Source of the DNA: Coriobacteriaceae bacterium | GTDB taxonomy: Bacteria > Actinomycetota > Coriobacteriia > Coriobacteriales > Coriobacteriaceae | DNA length: 64,000 bases | Direction of reading: 5' to 3' | NCBI GenBank assembly: GCA_025992855.1 | Contig: DAJPGB010000001.1 | Span: 496,001 to 560,000, forward strand | Shown here: positions 1-9,809 of the stretch, piece after piece | Layout of the letters: every line of letters starts with the position of its first letter | Position numbering within the stretch: position 1 is the first letter of the stretch | Notes under the pieces: model-generated | The model's database searches: none | Told to the model about the DNA's origin: nothing | The model's input: only the letters and a program-made list of their open reading frames with translations | Made by a program: the position numbers and the translations under genes

Positions 1-1
1 C

Positions 2-3000
2 GGCGGTTATGGCGAGCATAAGTCTGGCTACATTACGTTTACTGACGAGCTGGGCGACTTTATGCAGGTCGACAACTTTACGTCTGTCGTGTACAACGGC
101 GAAACGTTTGCCAAACCGGCAATAAAGACCGAGGGCAATGTCGACACCTATAAATTTACGGGTGCCGCTGCGAACTTGGTCATCACCGTTCAGCATACCG
201 AAAAGAGCAAGCCCCGGACCGGCGATATCGTAACAGTCAAGATTCCTGCGTCGCTGATTCCGCTGCGCCACTTTAAGATCACCGATGGCGTTCTTACGGT
301 CGACGATGCTGAGCCCATCCAGGTGAACTACACCTCGAGCGTTAAGAGAGACGCACTCGACAACCTGTTTACGCCCGAGAAGGTAGCGGGGCTCAAGGGC
401 TACATCGAGAGCAATACGATCACCGCGGAGAACGGTTCCAAGACCGTGAACTTCTACGCGAACAAGTGGAATGGCGGCACGCTGGGCGATACGATTGCGA
501 ACTTTGAGCCCGCCGATTCCAACCGTTATTACTATTTCCAGAAGCAGACTCCCATTTATGTGGATAAGAACTGCACAACGCCTGCGACGGGCTCGCTGGC
601 TGCCGAGGGCATCTATTACTACAAGGATGAGTTCGAGGCGAAAGGCACAGACAGTAAGGTCGAGCCCCGCACAGCTATTATTGAGTTTACCGGTGGACAT
701 GCCGCGCAGTTTGAGGGCGCAATCGTGCGCGATGCGAGCGGCAACCTGTCGTTTAGTGAGGGAACCGCGCGACTGGCCTTTATTGACGAACTTCATACCA
801 CCAAGGAACTCGTGGGCGGCAACCCTACTGGTACCGCGGCCGACGTGCTCAATCCCAAGTGGAATAACACGTCTGCCAAGTCGGACGCCACGGAGGTTGA
901 CGTTCACCTGGGCAACAACGGCAAGATCAGCTTTAACGTGACGCCGGCAACGGTGGATACCAAGACGAGCTTTGGCCTGACCAAGGTGCTCGAGGGTCGC
1001 GAGTGGACGGATACGGACAAGTTTAAGTTTGAGCTCTCCGCGACGTCCGAGAATGACGCCCCGATGCCCGCACCCGCGACCGCGACTGTGACCAAGGCGA
1101 ACCTGGATGACAAGGGCAAGGCGGCCATTAACTTTGGCGAGATCACCTACAACAAGCCGGGCGAGTACACCTATGAGGTCCGCGAGGTCAAGGGCGACGC
1201 CGGTGGCATCACCTACAGCAAGAACGTTGCCACGTTCAAGGTGACCGTGGCGGTTAAGGCCACGGGTGGGCTTAAGGCTGACGTTGAAAAGATCTCGGGC
1301 GAGACCGAGTTCAAGAACACCTATAGCGCCAAGACGGAAACCTCGCTGACTCTTGAGGCAACCAAGAAGCTCACGGGGCGCCCGATGGCCGATGACGAAT
1401 TTAAGTTTGCGCTGAGCTATGCGGAGCACGACGAGGTTCTGCTGGATGCAACCAACAAGGGCGGCAAGGTTGAGTTCGGTCCGCTGACGTATACGACCGA
1501 GTCGCTTGCCAAGCTGGTCGAGGAAGAGAAGGCGTCGTTTGACGATAGCTCAGACAAGCCCACGTGGACCATTCGCTACACTGCTGCCGAGCAGACCGGC
1601 AAGCTGCCTGCGGGCGTGAGCGCTGCCGTGTCGGCAATTGACGCATATGTAACCGTTGTCGACAACGGCGATGGTACCCTGACGGCGACGGCTGACTACG
1701 GAGACGCCGGCAACGAGTTCGTGAACGCCTACACTGCCGCGCCTGCCGAGGCATCGCTTGTTGGCAAGAAGAATCTGCAGGTTCCTGATGGCCTGACCCC
1801 GGCTGACATTACCGGCAAGTTCACCTTTACCGTGACCGGTGAAGAGGGCGCACCCATGCCCGCGAACGCGAGCGTGACCAATGATGCCAAGGGCAAGGTC
1901 GACTTTGGCAAGATTACCTTTACGCTCGACGACCTTAACAAGGCCCTGGGCGAGAAGCCCGAGAAGCGCGAGCATACCTTTACCTACACCGTGACCGAGT
2001 CCGGCGAGGTCGCTGGCGTGACCAACGACGCCAAGCTGTCGCGCGAGGTTTCCTTCACCGTGACCGATGACAGCAAGGGCAAACTGAGCGTGTCCCGCAA
2101 CCCGGATGGCAACGCAGCCTTTACGTTCACCAACACCTATAACGTGACGCCTGTCGAGACGAGCGTCACCGACCAGATCACCGCGACCAAGGTCCTGACC
2201 GGCCGCGACATGGCTGAGGGCGAGTTCTCCTTCGAGCTCGTCGAGGGCGAGGGCAAGGACGCCAAGGTCGTCGCCACCGGCAAGAACGCCGCCGATGGCA
2301 AGATCACGATGAGCGCCGTGAAGTACACCAAGGCCAGAACGCACACCTACACGCTGCGCGAGGTCAAGGGCAACGCCGGCGGTATCACCTACAGCGATGC
2401 CAAGTTCACCATCGAGACCACCATCACGGACAGCGGCGACGGTACGCTCAGCGCCACGCATGTTCTGAAGGACGTCAAGGTTGCCGAGTTCAAGAACTCC
2501 TACAACGTGACCCCCAAGAGCTCCAGCGTCACCGAGCAGATCACCGCGGACAAGGTCCTGGACGGGCGCGACCTCAAGGCTGGCGAGTTCCGTTTCGAGC
2601 TCGTCGAGGGCAATAACGTGGTCGCCACCGGTACCAACAATGCCGACGGCAAGATCGTAATGGATCCTGTCACCTACACTGCGGCTGGCGAGCACACCTA
2701 CATACTGCGCGAGACCAAGGCCGGCACCACCGAAAATGGCATTACTTACAGCACCGCTGAGTACACTATTGTGACCACCGTCAAGGATAACAACGATGGC
2801 ACCCTCAGCGTGGAGCACAAGCTGCAGAATGTTGACAAGGCGACCTTCGAGAACGCCTACACCGTAACCCCCAAGAGCTTCAGTGTTACTGATCAGATCA
2901 CGGCGACCAAGGTCCTGACCGGGCGCGATCTCAAGGAAGGCGAGTTCTCCTTCGAGCTCGTCGAGGGCAACGATGTTGTTGCCACCGGCAAGAACGATGC

Positions 3001-6000
3001 CCGCGGCAAGATCAAGATGAGCCCCATCGAGTACACCGCTGCCGGCGAGCACACCTACACGCTGCGCGAGGTCAAGGGCGACGCCGGCAACGGCATCACC
3101 TACGATGGCAAGACCTACACCATCGAGACCACCATCACCGACAAGGGCGACGGCACGCTCGAGGCGAAGCATGTCCTGAAGGGCGACGGCGAGGCGAAGT
3201 TCAGCAACAGCTACAAGCCGAATCCTGGTGAGTTCAGCGTCACCGACCAGATCACCGCGACCAAGTCCCTGACCGGCCGCGACCTCAAGGAGGGCGAGTT
3301 CTCCTTCGAGCTCGTCGAGGGCGACAAGGTCGTCGCCACTGGCACCAACGACGCCAGCGGCAACATCACGATGGGCGCCGTGAAGTACACCGAGGCCGGC
3401 AAGCACACCTACACGCTGCGCGAGGTCAAGGGCGGAACCACCAGCAAGGGCATCACCTACAGTGACGCCAAGTACACCATCGAGACCACCATAACGGACA
3501 ACGGCGACGGCACCCTCAAGGCCGAGCATGTCCTGAAGGACCTCACGGCTGCGACCTTCAAGAACACCTACAGCGTGACCCCGACCGATGCAGACCTCGA
3601 CTTTGGCCTGAGCAAGGCTGTCGATGGTCGCGCTTGGACGGACTCCGACGAGTTCAGCTTTACCATTACCGCCGCCGAGGGCACCCCGCTGCCCGACCCC
3701 GCAACCGTGACCGTGAGCAAGAAGGACGCGAAGGACGGCATCGCCGCCATCAACTTCGGCAAGATCCGCTACACGGCTGCCGGAACCTACAAGTACGAGA
3801 TCCGCGAGAACGCGGGCAATGCGGCAGGCATGACGTATGACGGACATGTCGCGACCGCCGAAGTGACCGTGACCGAGAACGGCGAGGGCGTCCTGACCGC
3901 CAACGTCACCAAGAAGGAAAGCGGACGTTTTACCAACACGTACCGCACTGAGCTCGATTACGCCGCGGCCGGCGGCCTCAAGCTCAGCAAGAGCCTCTCC
4001 GGACGTCCCATGACCGAGGGCCAGTTCACCTTTACCGTGAAGCCCGCCGACGAGGCTTCGGCCAATGCGCTCGGCCTGCTGCCCGGCGCCAACAACTTCC
4101 AGTCCCCTGCAACGGCAGAGGCGACGGTCGGTCTGATTGATATTCTGGCGGGCCATGAGGTCAAGTTTACGCAGGCTGACGCCGGCAAGACCTTCAAATA
4201 TACCGTGACCGAGAAGAACGACGGCAAGCCCGGTTACACCTACGACAACGCCGAGCGCACGGTGACGATCGTTATCGCCGATGACGGCGCCGGTACGCTT
4301 ACCGCTACCACGACCGTTTCCGGCGGTCCCGAGGGTACGCATACGACGGTCCACAAGAGCGGTGAGAACAAGGTCGAGAGTGCCCTGGTCCCGTTCCACA
4401 ACAGTTACAGCGCTACGACCAACACGCCTGGTGGCACCGCTGCTCAGGTCGTTGCCACCAAGACTCTGACCGGTCGCCCGATGGCCGACGGCGAGTTCTG
4501 GTTCGGCATCGCCTATCAGGGTGAGCTTGTGGCATACGAAAACCTCAAGCCCAATATCGGCGGGCACGTGAGCTTTGATACGCTGCACTACGACACTAAG
4601 ATGCTTGCTAATCTTGAGGCTGCTGGGCTTGCCCATCGTACCGATAAGGACGGTAAGCTTGCCTGGACCATTAACTACACGGCCTACGAAGATTTATTCG
4701 GGCTGCCGAATGGCGTTTCCGCTACAACGTGGAACTTTGGCTTTAAGGTTATCGTCGTCGACAACGGCGACGGTACCCTGACGGCAACGGTCGACTACGG
4801 CGGCGTCGAGCCCTTGTTCGAGAACGTCTACGGTGCCGAAGCCGTCGATGCCGCGCTCACCGGCACTAAGAAGCTCCAAGCTGCCGAGGGCCTGACCCCG
4901 GTTGACATCACGGGCAAGTTCACCTTTACCGTGACCGCCGACGAGGCTGGTGCCCCGATGCCCGAGCGCACGACCGCAACCAACGACGCGGCTGGCAACG
5001 TGGGCTTTGGCAAGATCCACTTTACGCTCGAGGACCTCAACCGCGCTCTGGGCGTGACGGACGATGCGACCGATAAGGCCGAGGCAGACGAAGCTGACGA
5101 AGCCGAGGCCAACGCCGGCGAGGCCGAGGTTGACGCCGACGCTGCCGACACCGACGAGTCCAACGACGAGTCCGAGCCCGCAGCCCCCACCGCTCCGCGC
5201 TCGCACACCTTTACCTACACGGTGACCGAGTCCGGTAGTGCCCCTGGTGTGACCAACGACGCCAACGCCATGCGCAAGGTTTCCTACACCGTGACTGACG
5301 ACGGTACCGGACATCTGCGTGTCGTGCGCGAGGGCGACGACGGTGCTGCCTTCACGTTCACCAACACCTACGGCGTGGCACCTACCGATTCTTCCGTGAC
5401 CGATCAGGTCAAGACGGTCAAGCGTCTGACCGGACGCGACCTTGCAGCTGGCGAGTTCACGTTTGAGCTGCTCGAGGACGGCGCGGTTGTCGCGAGCGGC
5501 ACCAATGACGTCGACGGTAACGTTACGCTGAGCCCGATCCGCTACGAGGCGCCCGGCACGCACACGTACATGCTGCGCGAGGCCTGCCCCAACGCGCTCG
5601 GCCTGCACAAGGGCGTCACCTATGACGGCGCGACCTACACCGTCGTGACCACCGTCTCCGACAACGGCGACGGCACGCTGACCGCGACGCACAAGCTCGA
5701 GGGAACCACCGAGTCGGCTGGCTTTACCAACAAGTATCACGCCATGCCCACGCAGGTTTCCATCGGGGCCATCAAGGTGCTCGAGGGACGTGAGCTCAAG
5801 AAGGACGAGTTTAGCTTTAAGCTCGTTGGCGAGGACATCGAGTCTACGGTTACCAACGATGCCGACGGCAAGATCAACTTCGACAAGTTCGAGTACGACG
5901 AGCCTGGTACGTACGTCTACACCGTCAGCGAGGTCAAGGGCGACGAGGCCGGTATGACCTACGACAAGTCCGTCTTTACCGCGACCGTCAACGTGGTCGA

Positions 6001-6271
6001 CGACGGTGAGGGTAACCTCAAGGCGAGCGTTACCTATACCAAGGGCGACAAAAGCGTCGAGGGTATCGTGTTCAACAACGCGTACAAGAAGCCCGAGACT
6101 CCTACGCCGGCACCCGATCCCGGCACGCCCAAGACCGTGACGAACATCGTCAAGACGGTCAAGGGTTTCCTGCCCACCACAGGCGACCAGCAGGCTGCCG
6201 CTCTGCTTATGGCATTTGTCATCGCCATGGCCGGCGTCGGAGCCCTGGTCTGGGGTATCCGTAAGCGCTAG
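2..6271 (+). CDS. Giant LPxTG adhesin with pilin isopeptide-linkage repeats (5' truncated by window)
   Basis: This is a cell-wall-anchored surface adhesin. The reading frame is open from base 2, so the Met codon at 62 is internal and the true start lies upstream; about 2,089 residues are visible. By my count there are 13 repeats of the streptococcal pilin isopeptide-linkage (FctA/SpaA-like) type, each opening with a K-x-L-x-G-R/D motif and ending near FxNxY. Four consecutive ones (about 2161-3590) are nearly identical. An Ala/Asp/Glu-rich acidic insert lies at about 5056-5190. The C-terminus has the full sortase signal: LPTTG (about 6172-6186), a hydrophobic stretch, then RKR. The E and K residues of such repeats usually form intramolecular isopeptide bonds (family knowledge). 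The ligand is unknown. Confidence 0.9.
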   Translation, partial: GGYGEHKSGYITFTDELGDFMQVDNFTSVVYNGETFAKPAIKTEGNVDTYKFTGAAANLVITVQHTEKSKPRTGDIVTVKIPASLIPLRHFKITDGVLTVDDAEPIQVNYTSSVKRDALDNLFTPEKVAGLKGYIESNTITAENGSKTVNFYANKWNGGTLGDTIANFEPADSNRYYYFQKQTPIYVDKNCTTPATGSLAAEGIYYYKDEFEAKGTDSKVEPRTAIIEFTGGHAAQFEGAIVRDASGNLSFSEGTARLAFIDELHTTKELVGGNPTGTAADVLNPKWNNTSAKSDATEVDVHLGNNGKISFNVTPATVDTKTSFGLTKVLEGREWTDTDKFKFELSATSENDAPMPAPATATVTKANLDDKGKAAINFGEITYNKPGEYTYEVREVKGDAGGITYSKNVATFKVTVAVKATGGLKADVEKISGETEFKNTYSAKTETSLTLEATKKLTGRPMADDEFKFALSYAEHDEVLLDATNKGGKVEFGPLTYTTESLAKLVEEEKASFDDSSDKPTWTIRYTAAEQTGKLPAGVSAAVSAIDAYVTVVDNGDGTLTATADYGDAGNEFVNAYTAAPAEASLVGKKNLQVPDGLTPADITGKFTFTVTGEEGAPMPANASVTNDAKGKVDFGKITFTLDDLNKALGEKPEKREHTFTYTVTESGEVAGVTNDAKLSREVSFTVTDDSKGKLSVSRNPDGNAAFTFTNTYNVTPVETSVTDQITATKVLTGRDMAEGEFSFELVEGEGKDAKVVATGKNAADGKITMSAVKYTKARTHTYTLREVKGNAGGITYSDAKFTIETTITDSGDGTLSATHVLKDVKVAEFKNSYNVTPKSSSVTEQITADKVLDGRDLKAGEFRFELVEGNNVVATGTNNADGKIVMDPVTYTAAGEHTYILRETKAGTTENGITYSTAEYTIVTTVKDNNDGTLSVEHKLQNVDKATFENAYTVTPKSFSVTDQITATKVLTGRDLKEGEFSFELVEGNDVVATGKNDARGKIKMSPIEYTAAGEHTYTLREVKGDAGNGITYDGKTYTIETTITDKGDGTLEAKHVLKGDGEAKFSNSYKPNPGEFSVTDQITATKSLTGRDLKEGEFSFELVEGDKVVATGTNDASGNITMGAVKYTEAGKHTYTLREVKGGTTSKGITYSDAKYTIETTITDNGDGTLKAEHVLKDLTAATFKNTYSVTPTDADLDFGLSKAVDGRAWTDSDEFSFTITAAEGTPLPDPATVTVSKKDAKDGIAAINFGKIRYTAAGTYKYEIRENAGNAAGMTYDGHVATAEVTVTENGEGVLTANVTKKESGRFTNTYRTELDYAAAGGLKLSKSLSGRPMTEGQFTFTVKPADEASANALGLLPGANNFQSPATAEATVGLIDILAGHEVKFTQADAGKTFKYTVTEKNDGKPGYTYDNAERTVTIVIADDGAGTLTATTTVSGGPEGTHTTVHKSGENKVESALVPFHNSYSATTNTPGGTAAQVVATKTLTGRPMADGEFWFGIAYQGELVAYENLKPNIGGHVSFDTLHYDTKMLANLEAAGLAHRTDKDGKLAWTINYTAYEDLFGLPNGVSATTWNFGFKVIVVDNGDGTLTATVDYGGVEPLFENVYGAEAVDAALTGTKKLQAAEGLTPVDITGKFTFTVTADEAGAPMPERTTATNDAAGNVGFGKIHFTLEDLNRALGVTDDATDKAEADEADEAEANAGEAEVDADAADTDESNDESEPAAPTAPRSHTFTYTVTESGSAPGVTNDANAMRKVSYTVTDDGTGHLRVVREGDDGAAFTFTNTYGVAPTDSSVTDQVKTVKRLTGRDLAAGEFTFELLEDGAVVASGTNDVDGNVTLSPIRYEAPGTHTYMLREACPNALGLHKGVTYDGATYTVVTTVSDNGDGTLTATHKLEGTTESAGFTNKYHAMPTQVSIGAIKVLEGRELKKDEFSFKLVGEDIESTVTNDADGKINFDKFEYDEPGTYVYTVSEVKGDEAGMTYDKSVFTATVNVVDDGEGNLKASVTYTKGDKSVEGIVFNNAYKKPETPTPAPDPGTPKTVTNIVKTVKGFLPTTGDQQAAALLMAFVIAMAGVGALVWGIRKR

Positions 6272-6284
6272 GCACGTCGACAGC

Positions 6285-6308
6285 GCCCGGGGCCAAAAGG
6301 CCCCGGGC
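6285..6308 (+). terminator. Perfect 10-bp hairpin after the adhesin gene
   Basis: GCCCGGGGCC, an AAAA loop, then the exact complement, 13 bases past the adhesin stop. No T-run follows, so it may act as an mRNA 3' stabiliser or together with the stronger hairpin at 6350. Confidence 0.5.
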
Positions 6309-6349
6309 GGCCGGCGGGGAGCCAGAACATAGCCCCACCCCCAGCCCCA

Positions 6350-6390
6350 GCCGCCACGGAGGCATCTCCCTCCTCCGTGGCGGCGCTTTT
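6350..6390 (+). terminator. Rho-independent terminator
   Basis: A 13-bp perfect stem (6350-6362 with 6372-6384) with a 9-nt loop is followed by GCTTTT. It is the likely terminator of the adhesin transcript. Confidence 0.7.
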
Positions 6391-6407
6391 GTGCGTTGGG
6401 GAGGAGA

Positions 6408-6576
6408 GCTCGCCACGAAATCGGCCCATCTACTACGTCTAACCCCTTACCCCCAACCATACTAAAAAAACGCCAAAACATAACCGCAGGTAGAACGCCT
6501 GCGATTTTTCATGAAAAGCGGGTATGGTCGGGGGTATCGGGTCAAACGTAGTAGATGGGCCGGTTTCGTGGCAAGC
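6408..6576. repeat. Long imperfect foldback element between convergent genes
   Basis: Bases 6408-6438 pair with 6546-6576 over 31 bp with one mismatch and one G-T pair. The pairing continues imperfectly inward to about 6463 and 6526. A small inner hairpin (CGCAGG/CCTGCG, about 6485-6502) sits at the tip. A related fragment lies at 6701-6743: it shares CCAACCATAC and, about 19 bases on, AACCGCAGGTAGA. No credible gene was seen between 6272 and 6878 apart from this element and the terminators. Confidence 0.7.
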
Positions 6577-6878
6577 GGTTCCGGCCGATCTCTTGGGGAC
6601 GGAGGAAAACGGATCATTTTGGTCCCGCGAGGCTTGCGGGAGCACTCGTGTAGGGCCGATCGAACAAAACTCTGCCGGTTTACGGGGCTGAGCCATGAGT
6701 TCCCAACCATACCGATATTCGTGAAAATAAAACCGCAGGTAGACAAGCCATCATTTGGCGGAAGCAATGGGTGTGGATGGGGGCCCTGAGTTTAGCCCCG
6801 TAATCCGGCATAGTTTTGAAATGGCATTAAATCGATAACAGCCATTTTGCTATGCCGGGGCGGTCGGTCGTTGGGTAA

Positions 6879-7508
6879 TTACCCTCGCAGGTAGGCGATG
6901 GCGATTTGGGTGCGGTTGCGCAGACCCATTTTGGCCAGGATCGAGCTGATGTGGTTGCGCACCGTGCCTTCTCCCATATAAGCCGTGGCGGCAATCTCCT
7001 TGTTATCGAGGCCGCGGGCGATGAGCTCGGCGACTTCGAACTCGCGGTCGGTCAGGCCGGCAAAGGCGGCGGGCCGGCGGGTCGCGCCGGCCTCGACGTC
7101 CGCCCCATCAAAGTTGATATCTTCGATTGCCTTGCCCTCGAGCACGCGTTTGCCGTCCATGACCTGCGCCAACGCCGGCGGAATGGCAGCGACATCGGTC
7201 TTGATCAGGTAGCCGCGGGCGCCCAGCTTGAGCGCCGACACAATGTACTCGTCATCCAAGAATGTCGTCAGAAACACCACGCGCGCCGCAGGGTCGTGCT
7301 CAAGGATCTCGCGCGCGGCCGAAAGGCCGTCGCGTCCCGGCATCTGGATGTCGAGCAGCGCGATATCGGGTGCGTGCTCAGCGTAGAGCGCCACCGCATC
7401 GTTGCCGTTGGCACCGGTGCCCACCACTTCGATCTGCGGCTGGGCGCCCAAGATAATCTTGAGCGAATCGACCACCAAGCGGTCGTCGTCGACAACGATG
7501 AGCCTCAT
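6879..7508 (-). CDS. NarL/LuxR-family response regulator
   Basis: 209 residues. An N-terminal receiver domain has the acidic pocket DDD near residue 8, phosphoacceptor D53 in LLDIQMPG, and a conserved T/K pair (LTT, IKTD). A C-terminal LuxR helix-turn-helix starts at LTDREFEV. Its start overlaps the stop of the histidine kinase upstream by 4 nt, so the two are probably translationally coupled. The divergent ABC exporter at 8862-12189 is the obvious regulatory target. The set resembles Bacillus LnrJK/LnrLMN-type detoxification modules (family knowledge), but the inducer cannot be read from sequence. Confidence 0.9.
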   Translation of the reverse strand: MRLIVVDDDRLVVDSLKIILGAQPQIEVVGTGANGNDAVALYAEHAPDIALLDIQMPGRDGLSAAREILEHDPAARVVFLTTFLDDEYIVSALKLGARGYLIKTDVAAIPPALAQVMDGKRVLEGKAIEDINFDGADVEAGATRRPAAFAGLTDREFEVAELIARGLDNKEIAATAYMGEGTVRNHISSILAKMGLRNRTQIAIAYLRG

Positions 7509-8650
7509 CGGCCCTCATCTCCTTGCTGTTTGGGAACGGTGGCAAACACACGCCAGCCGCCGGCGCCGGCACGCGGGCCGGCGGTGAAGGTGCCGCCAAG
7601 CGCCTCGATGCGCTCGCGCATGGAGGTAAGCCCCATGCCCTCCGCGGTGCCGCGGCCGCTTGCTTGGACCTCACCCACGCCATCGTCGGTAACAATGAGC
7701 TGGTAAAACGACGGATGCTCCATGCACCGTACGGTGACGGTCTGGGCGCAAGCGTGGCGCATGGTATTGGAGAGCGCTTCGCGCAGGACCGCTGCAAAGC
7801 AGTTGGCGACGTTTGCGGGCGCATGTTCGGCCATAACTTCAAGCTCAATCTGCGGGCCGCCGTCCGAGCGTGTGCCTTCGACAATGCGTTCGAGCTGCAC
7901 GGAAAGGTCGACGGCGTTGTCGTTGAGCGCGTGGACGCTGGTGCGCACAAGCTGGAGCGCCTCGTCAACCGTGCGTTTAACGTCGGCGAAATCGGCGGCG
8001 ACGCCAGGCTCGTCGGCGTGGACCACGCGTAGGGCTTCGGCCTGCAGTGAGGCGCGCGTGAGCTGGTGCCCGACGTTATCGTGGATCTCGCGCGCGATGC
8101 GGGCGCGTTCGGCGAGCGTCGCGAGCTCGACTTCGTAGTCCTGGCGGTCGGCGAGGTCGCGGTTGCGTGCCTCGAGTGCCAGGGCGCGTTCTTGCAGCTT
8201 GTCGCGGGTGCGACGCATGCGTTCCTGTTCGCGCTCCAGCTGCGCGGTGCGCAGCGACAGCAACGTGGCGGCGACCGAAAGGATGGCGGTTAACAGCAGC
8301 GTTCGGGTGGTGAGCACGCCACCACGAAGGTCCGCGACAAGCGCGCAGACAAGCACGGCGCCAATCGCCAGCGCGGGCCAGATTCGTTCACGGTGAACGC
8401 GTCGCGCGATGTCATAGAGAGCGAGAGGCGCAAACGGCACAAACGGCGGCACGAAGACGGCCGCGATGATGTAAGCGTAACTCGCGGCCTTGCCCGCACG
8501 GCGGGCGCGGTTTCCCTGTGCGACCTCGGCCAGCGAAGTGGCAATAACGCCAAGGCAAAACGCCACAACCAGACGAGCGTCCACGGCAAGACCCATGGCG
8601 GCCGCAATACAGCACGCCAGCACGATCGATTTGTCGAAAAGCCTGTTCAT
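7505..8650 (-). CDS. NarL-type sensor histidine kinase (HisKA_3)
   Basis: 381 residues if started at the ATG whose A is 8650. About four to five hydrophobic segments lie in residues 9-135, followed by a coiled coil (135-180). The H-box EIHDNVGHQL contains phosphoaccepting H190. The HATPase_c part has an N-box near 291-299, DDGVG at 322-326 and GMGLTSM. A longer frame opens upstream to 8842, but its extension lacks family features. No Shine-Dalgarno is visible before 8650; instead TACAAT ends 6 nt before the ATG, which suggests a leaderless transcript. It presumably phosphorylates the regulator at 6879-7508. Confidence 0.85.
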   Translation of the reverse strand: MNRLFDKSIVLACCIAAAMGLAVDARLVVAFCLGVIATSLAEVAQGNRARRAGKAASYAYIIAAVFVPPFVPFAPLALYDIARRVHRERIWPALAIGAVLVCALVADLRGGVLTTRTLLLTAILSVAATLLSLRTAQLEREQERMRRTRDKLQERALALEARNRDLADRQDYEVELATLAERARIAREIHDNVGHQLTRASLQAEALRVVHADEPGVAADFADVKRTVDEALQLVRTSVHALNDNAVDLSVQLERIVEGTRSDGGPQIELEVMAEHAPANVANCFAAVLREALSNTMRHACAQTVTVRCMEHPSFYQLIVTDDGVGEVQASGRGTAEGMGLTSMRERIEALGGTFTAGPRAGAGGWRVFATVPKQQGDEGR

Positions 8651-8656
8651 ACGGGT

Positions 8657-8662
8657 ATTGTA
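8657..8662 (-). promoter_or_regulatory. Candidate -10 (TACAAT) for a leaderless kinase mRNA
   Basis: Read on the minus strand, TACAAT ends 6 nt before the kinase ATG, so transcription would begin at or next to the start codon. No clear -35 was found at 17 nt. Leaderless messages are common in Actinobacteria (general knowledge). Confidence 0.35.
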
Positions 8663-8737
8663 CGCGAAGCTGCGCGTGGTGGAGGGGCCGCCTAGCGCAA
8701 CCGTGACATTCCTCCCGCGCGGCAAAGCGGCGTCGAT

Positions 8738-8751
8738 CGCTCGCGCGAGCG
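8738..8751. promoter_or_regulatory. 14-bp perfect palindrome between divergent kinase and ABC operons
   Basis: CGCTCGCGCGAGCG lies in the 211-bp gap between the two divergent start codons. Its placement suits an operator for the NarL-type regulator, but its high GC makes chance plausible. Confidence 0.3.
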
Positions 8752-8861
8752 GGGGTTTCACCTCTGCCCCCTCGCACTCGTGACAAAGCTCACTGGCGCG
8801 CCCTCGCCGCACCTGCGATGATGCAATCGTACCGGGCCGCAATCAACGGAAAGGCCGCCTC

Positions 8862-9800
8862 ATGACAGACATCGTCCACGTCGAAAACCTCGTCAAGCGC
8901 TATGACGACCTTATTGCGCTCGACCACTTTAACCTGAACATCGCCCCCGGCGAGATCTTTGGCCTGCTCGGCCCCAACGGCTCGGGCAAAACCACGTCCA
9001 TCAACTGCATCCTGCAGCTGCTCGCCTACGACAAGGGCACCATCGAGCTGTTCGGCGAGCCCATGACGCCCGCCCGCTACGACCTCAAGCGCCGCATTGG
9101 CGTGGTACCGCAGCAGGTGGCAGTGTTTGACGAGCTCACGGTGCGCGAGAACATCGACTATTTCTGCAGCCTCTACGTAGGCGACCGCAAGCGCCGCCGC
9201 GCGCTGGTGGACGAGGCAATCGACTTTGTCGGTCTGGGCGACTTTACCAAGTTCCGCCCCGGCAAGCTTTCGGGCGGTCTGGCGCGCCGCCTCAACATTG
9301 CCTGCGGCATCGCGCACAAGCCCGAGCTCATCTTCTTCGACGAGCCCACGGTGGCGGTCGACCCGCAGAGCCGCAACGCCATCCTGGAGGGCATCTGCCG
9401 ACTGCGCGACGAGGGCGCCACGGTGGTGTATACCAGCCACTACATGGAGGAGGTCGAGCAGATCTGCAGCCGCATCATGATCATGGACGGCGGGCGCGTG
9501 TTGGCGCAGGGCACCAACGACGAGCTCAAGCGCATGATTCAGATGGGCGAGAAGATCGTGATTGAGGTCGGTGAGGTGCCGAGCGCGGCACTCGCCGCCG
9601 TTGCGAGTCTGCCGCATGTCCTGGACCTGGCGGCGACGGCGGGCCAGCTCACGTTTTCGTGCGAAGCGAGCCCGCATAACCTGACCGACATCCTCGACGC
9701 GCTGCGCTCGCACGACGTACCGCTCGGCCGCATCTACTCCGAGCCGCCGACCCTTAACGACGTGTTCCTCGAGATCACCGGCCGCGAGCTGCGCGACTAG
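8862..9800 (+). CDS. ABC transporter ATP-binding protein (ABC-2 exporter, DrrA/LnrL-like)
   Basis: 312 residues. Walker A is GPNGSGKT (37-44), the signature LSGGL (136-140) and Walker B LIFFDEP (156-162). A Q-loop and an H-loop (TSHYMEE) are present, with an extra C-terminal domain after about 220 as in drug-export ATPases. The start is supported by GGAAAGG 8 nt upstream. It would power the two permeases that follow, in an operon with gaps of 9 nt and an overlap. The likely role is export of, or resistance to, a membrane-active compound controlled by the divergent two-component system. The substrate is unknown. Confidence 0.9.
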   Translation: MTDIVHVENLVKRYDDLIALDHFNLNIAPGEIFGLLGPNGSGKTTSINCILQLLAYDKGTIELFGEPMTPARYDLKRRIGVVPQQVAVFDELTVRENIDYFCSLYVGDRKRRRALVDEAIDFVGLGDFTKFRPGKLSGGLARRLNIACGIAHKPELIFFDEPTVAVDPQSRNAILEGICRLRDEGATVVYTSHYMEEVEQICSRIMIMDGGRVLAQGTNDELKRMIQMGEKIVIEVGEVPSAALAAVASLPHVLDLAATAGQLTFSCEASPHNLTDILDALRSHDVPLGRIYSEPPTLNDVFLEITGRELRD

Positions 9801-9809
9801 GGGGCGGCC

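Noticed and set aside
62..64. Start codon of the adhesin at 62
   Set aside because: The frame is open to base 2 and encodes a typical adhesin segment, so the gene is cut by the window edge.
1550..4636. 1,028-codon open frame antisense to the adhesin
   Set aside because: Shadow of a repetitive high-GC gene; the translation mirrors the repeats and has no domain logic.
4694..6481. 595-codon antisense open frame under the adhesin 3' end
   Set aside because: Shadow frame; no ribosome site or family motif.
6511..6789. Small open frame over the foldback element
   Set aside because: No ribosome site, and its sequence is dictated by the inverted repeat.
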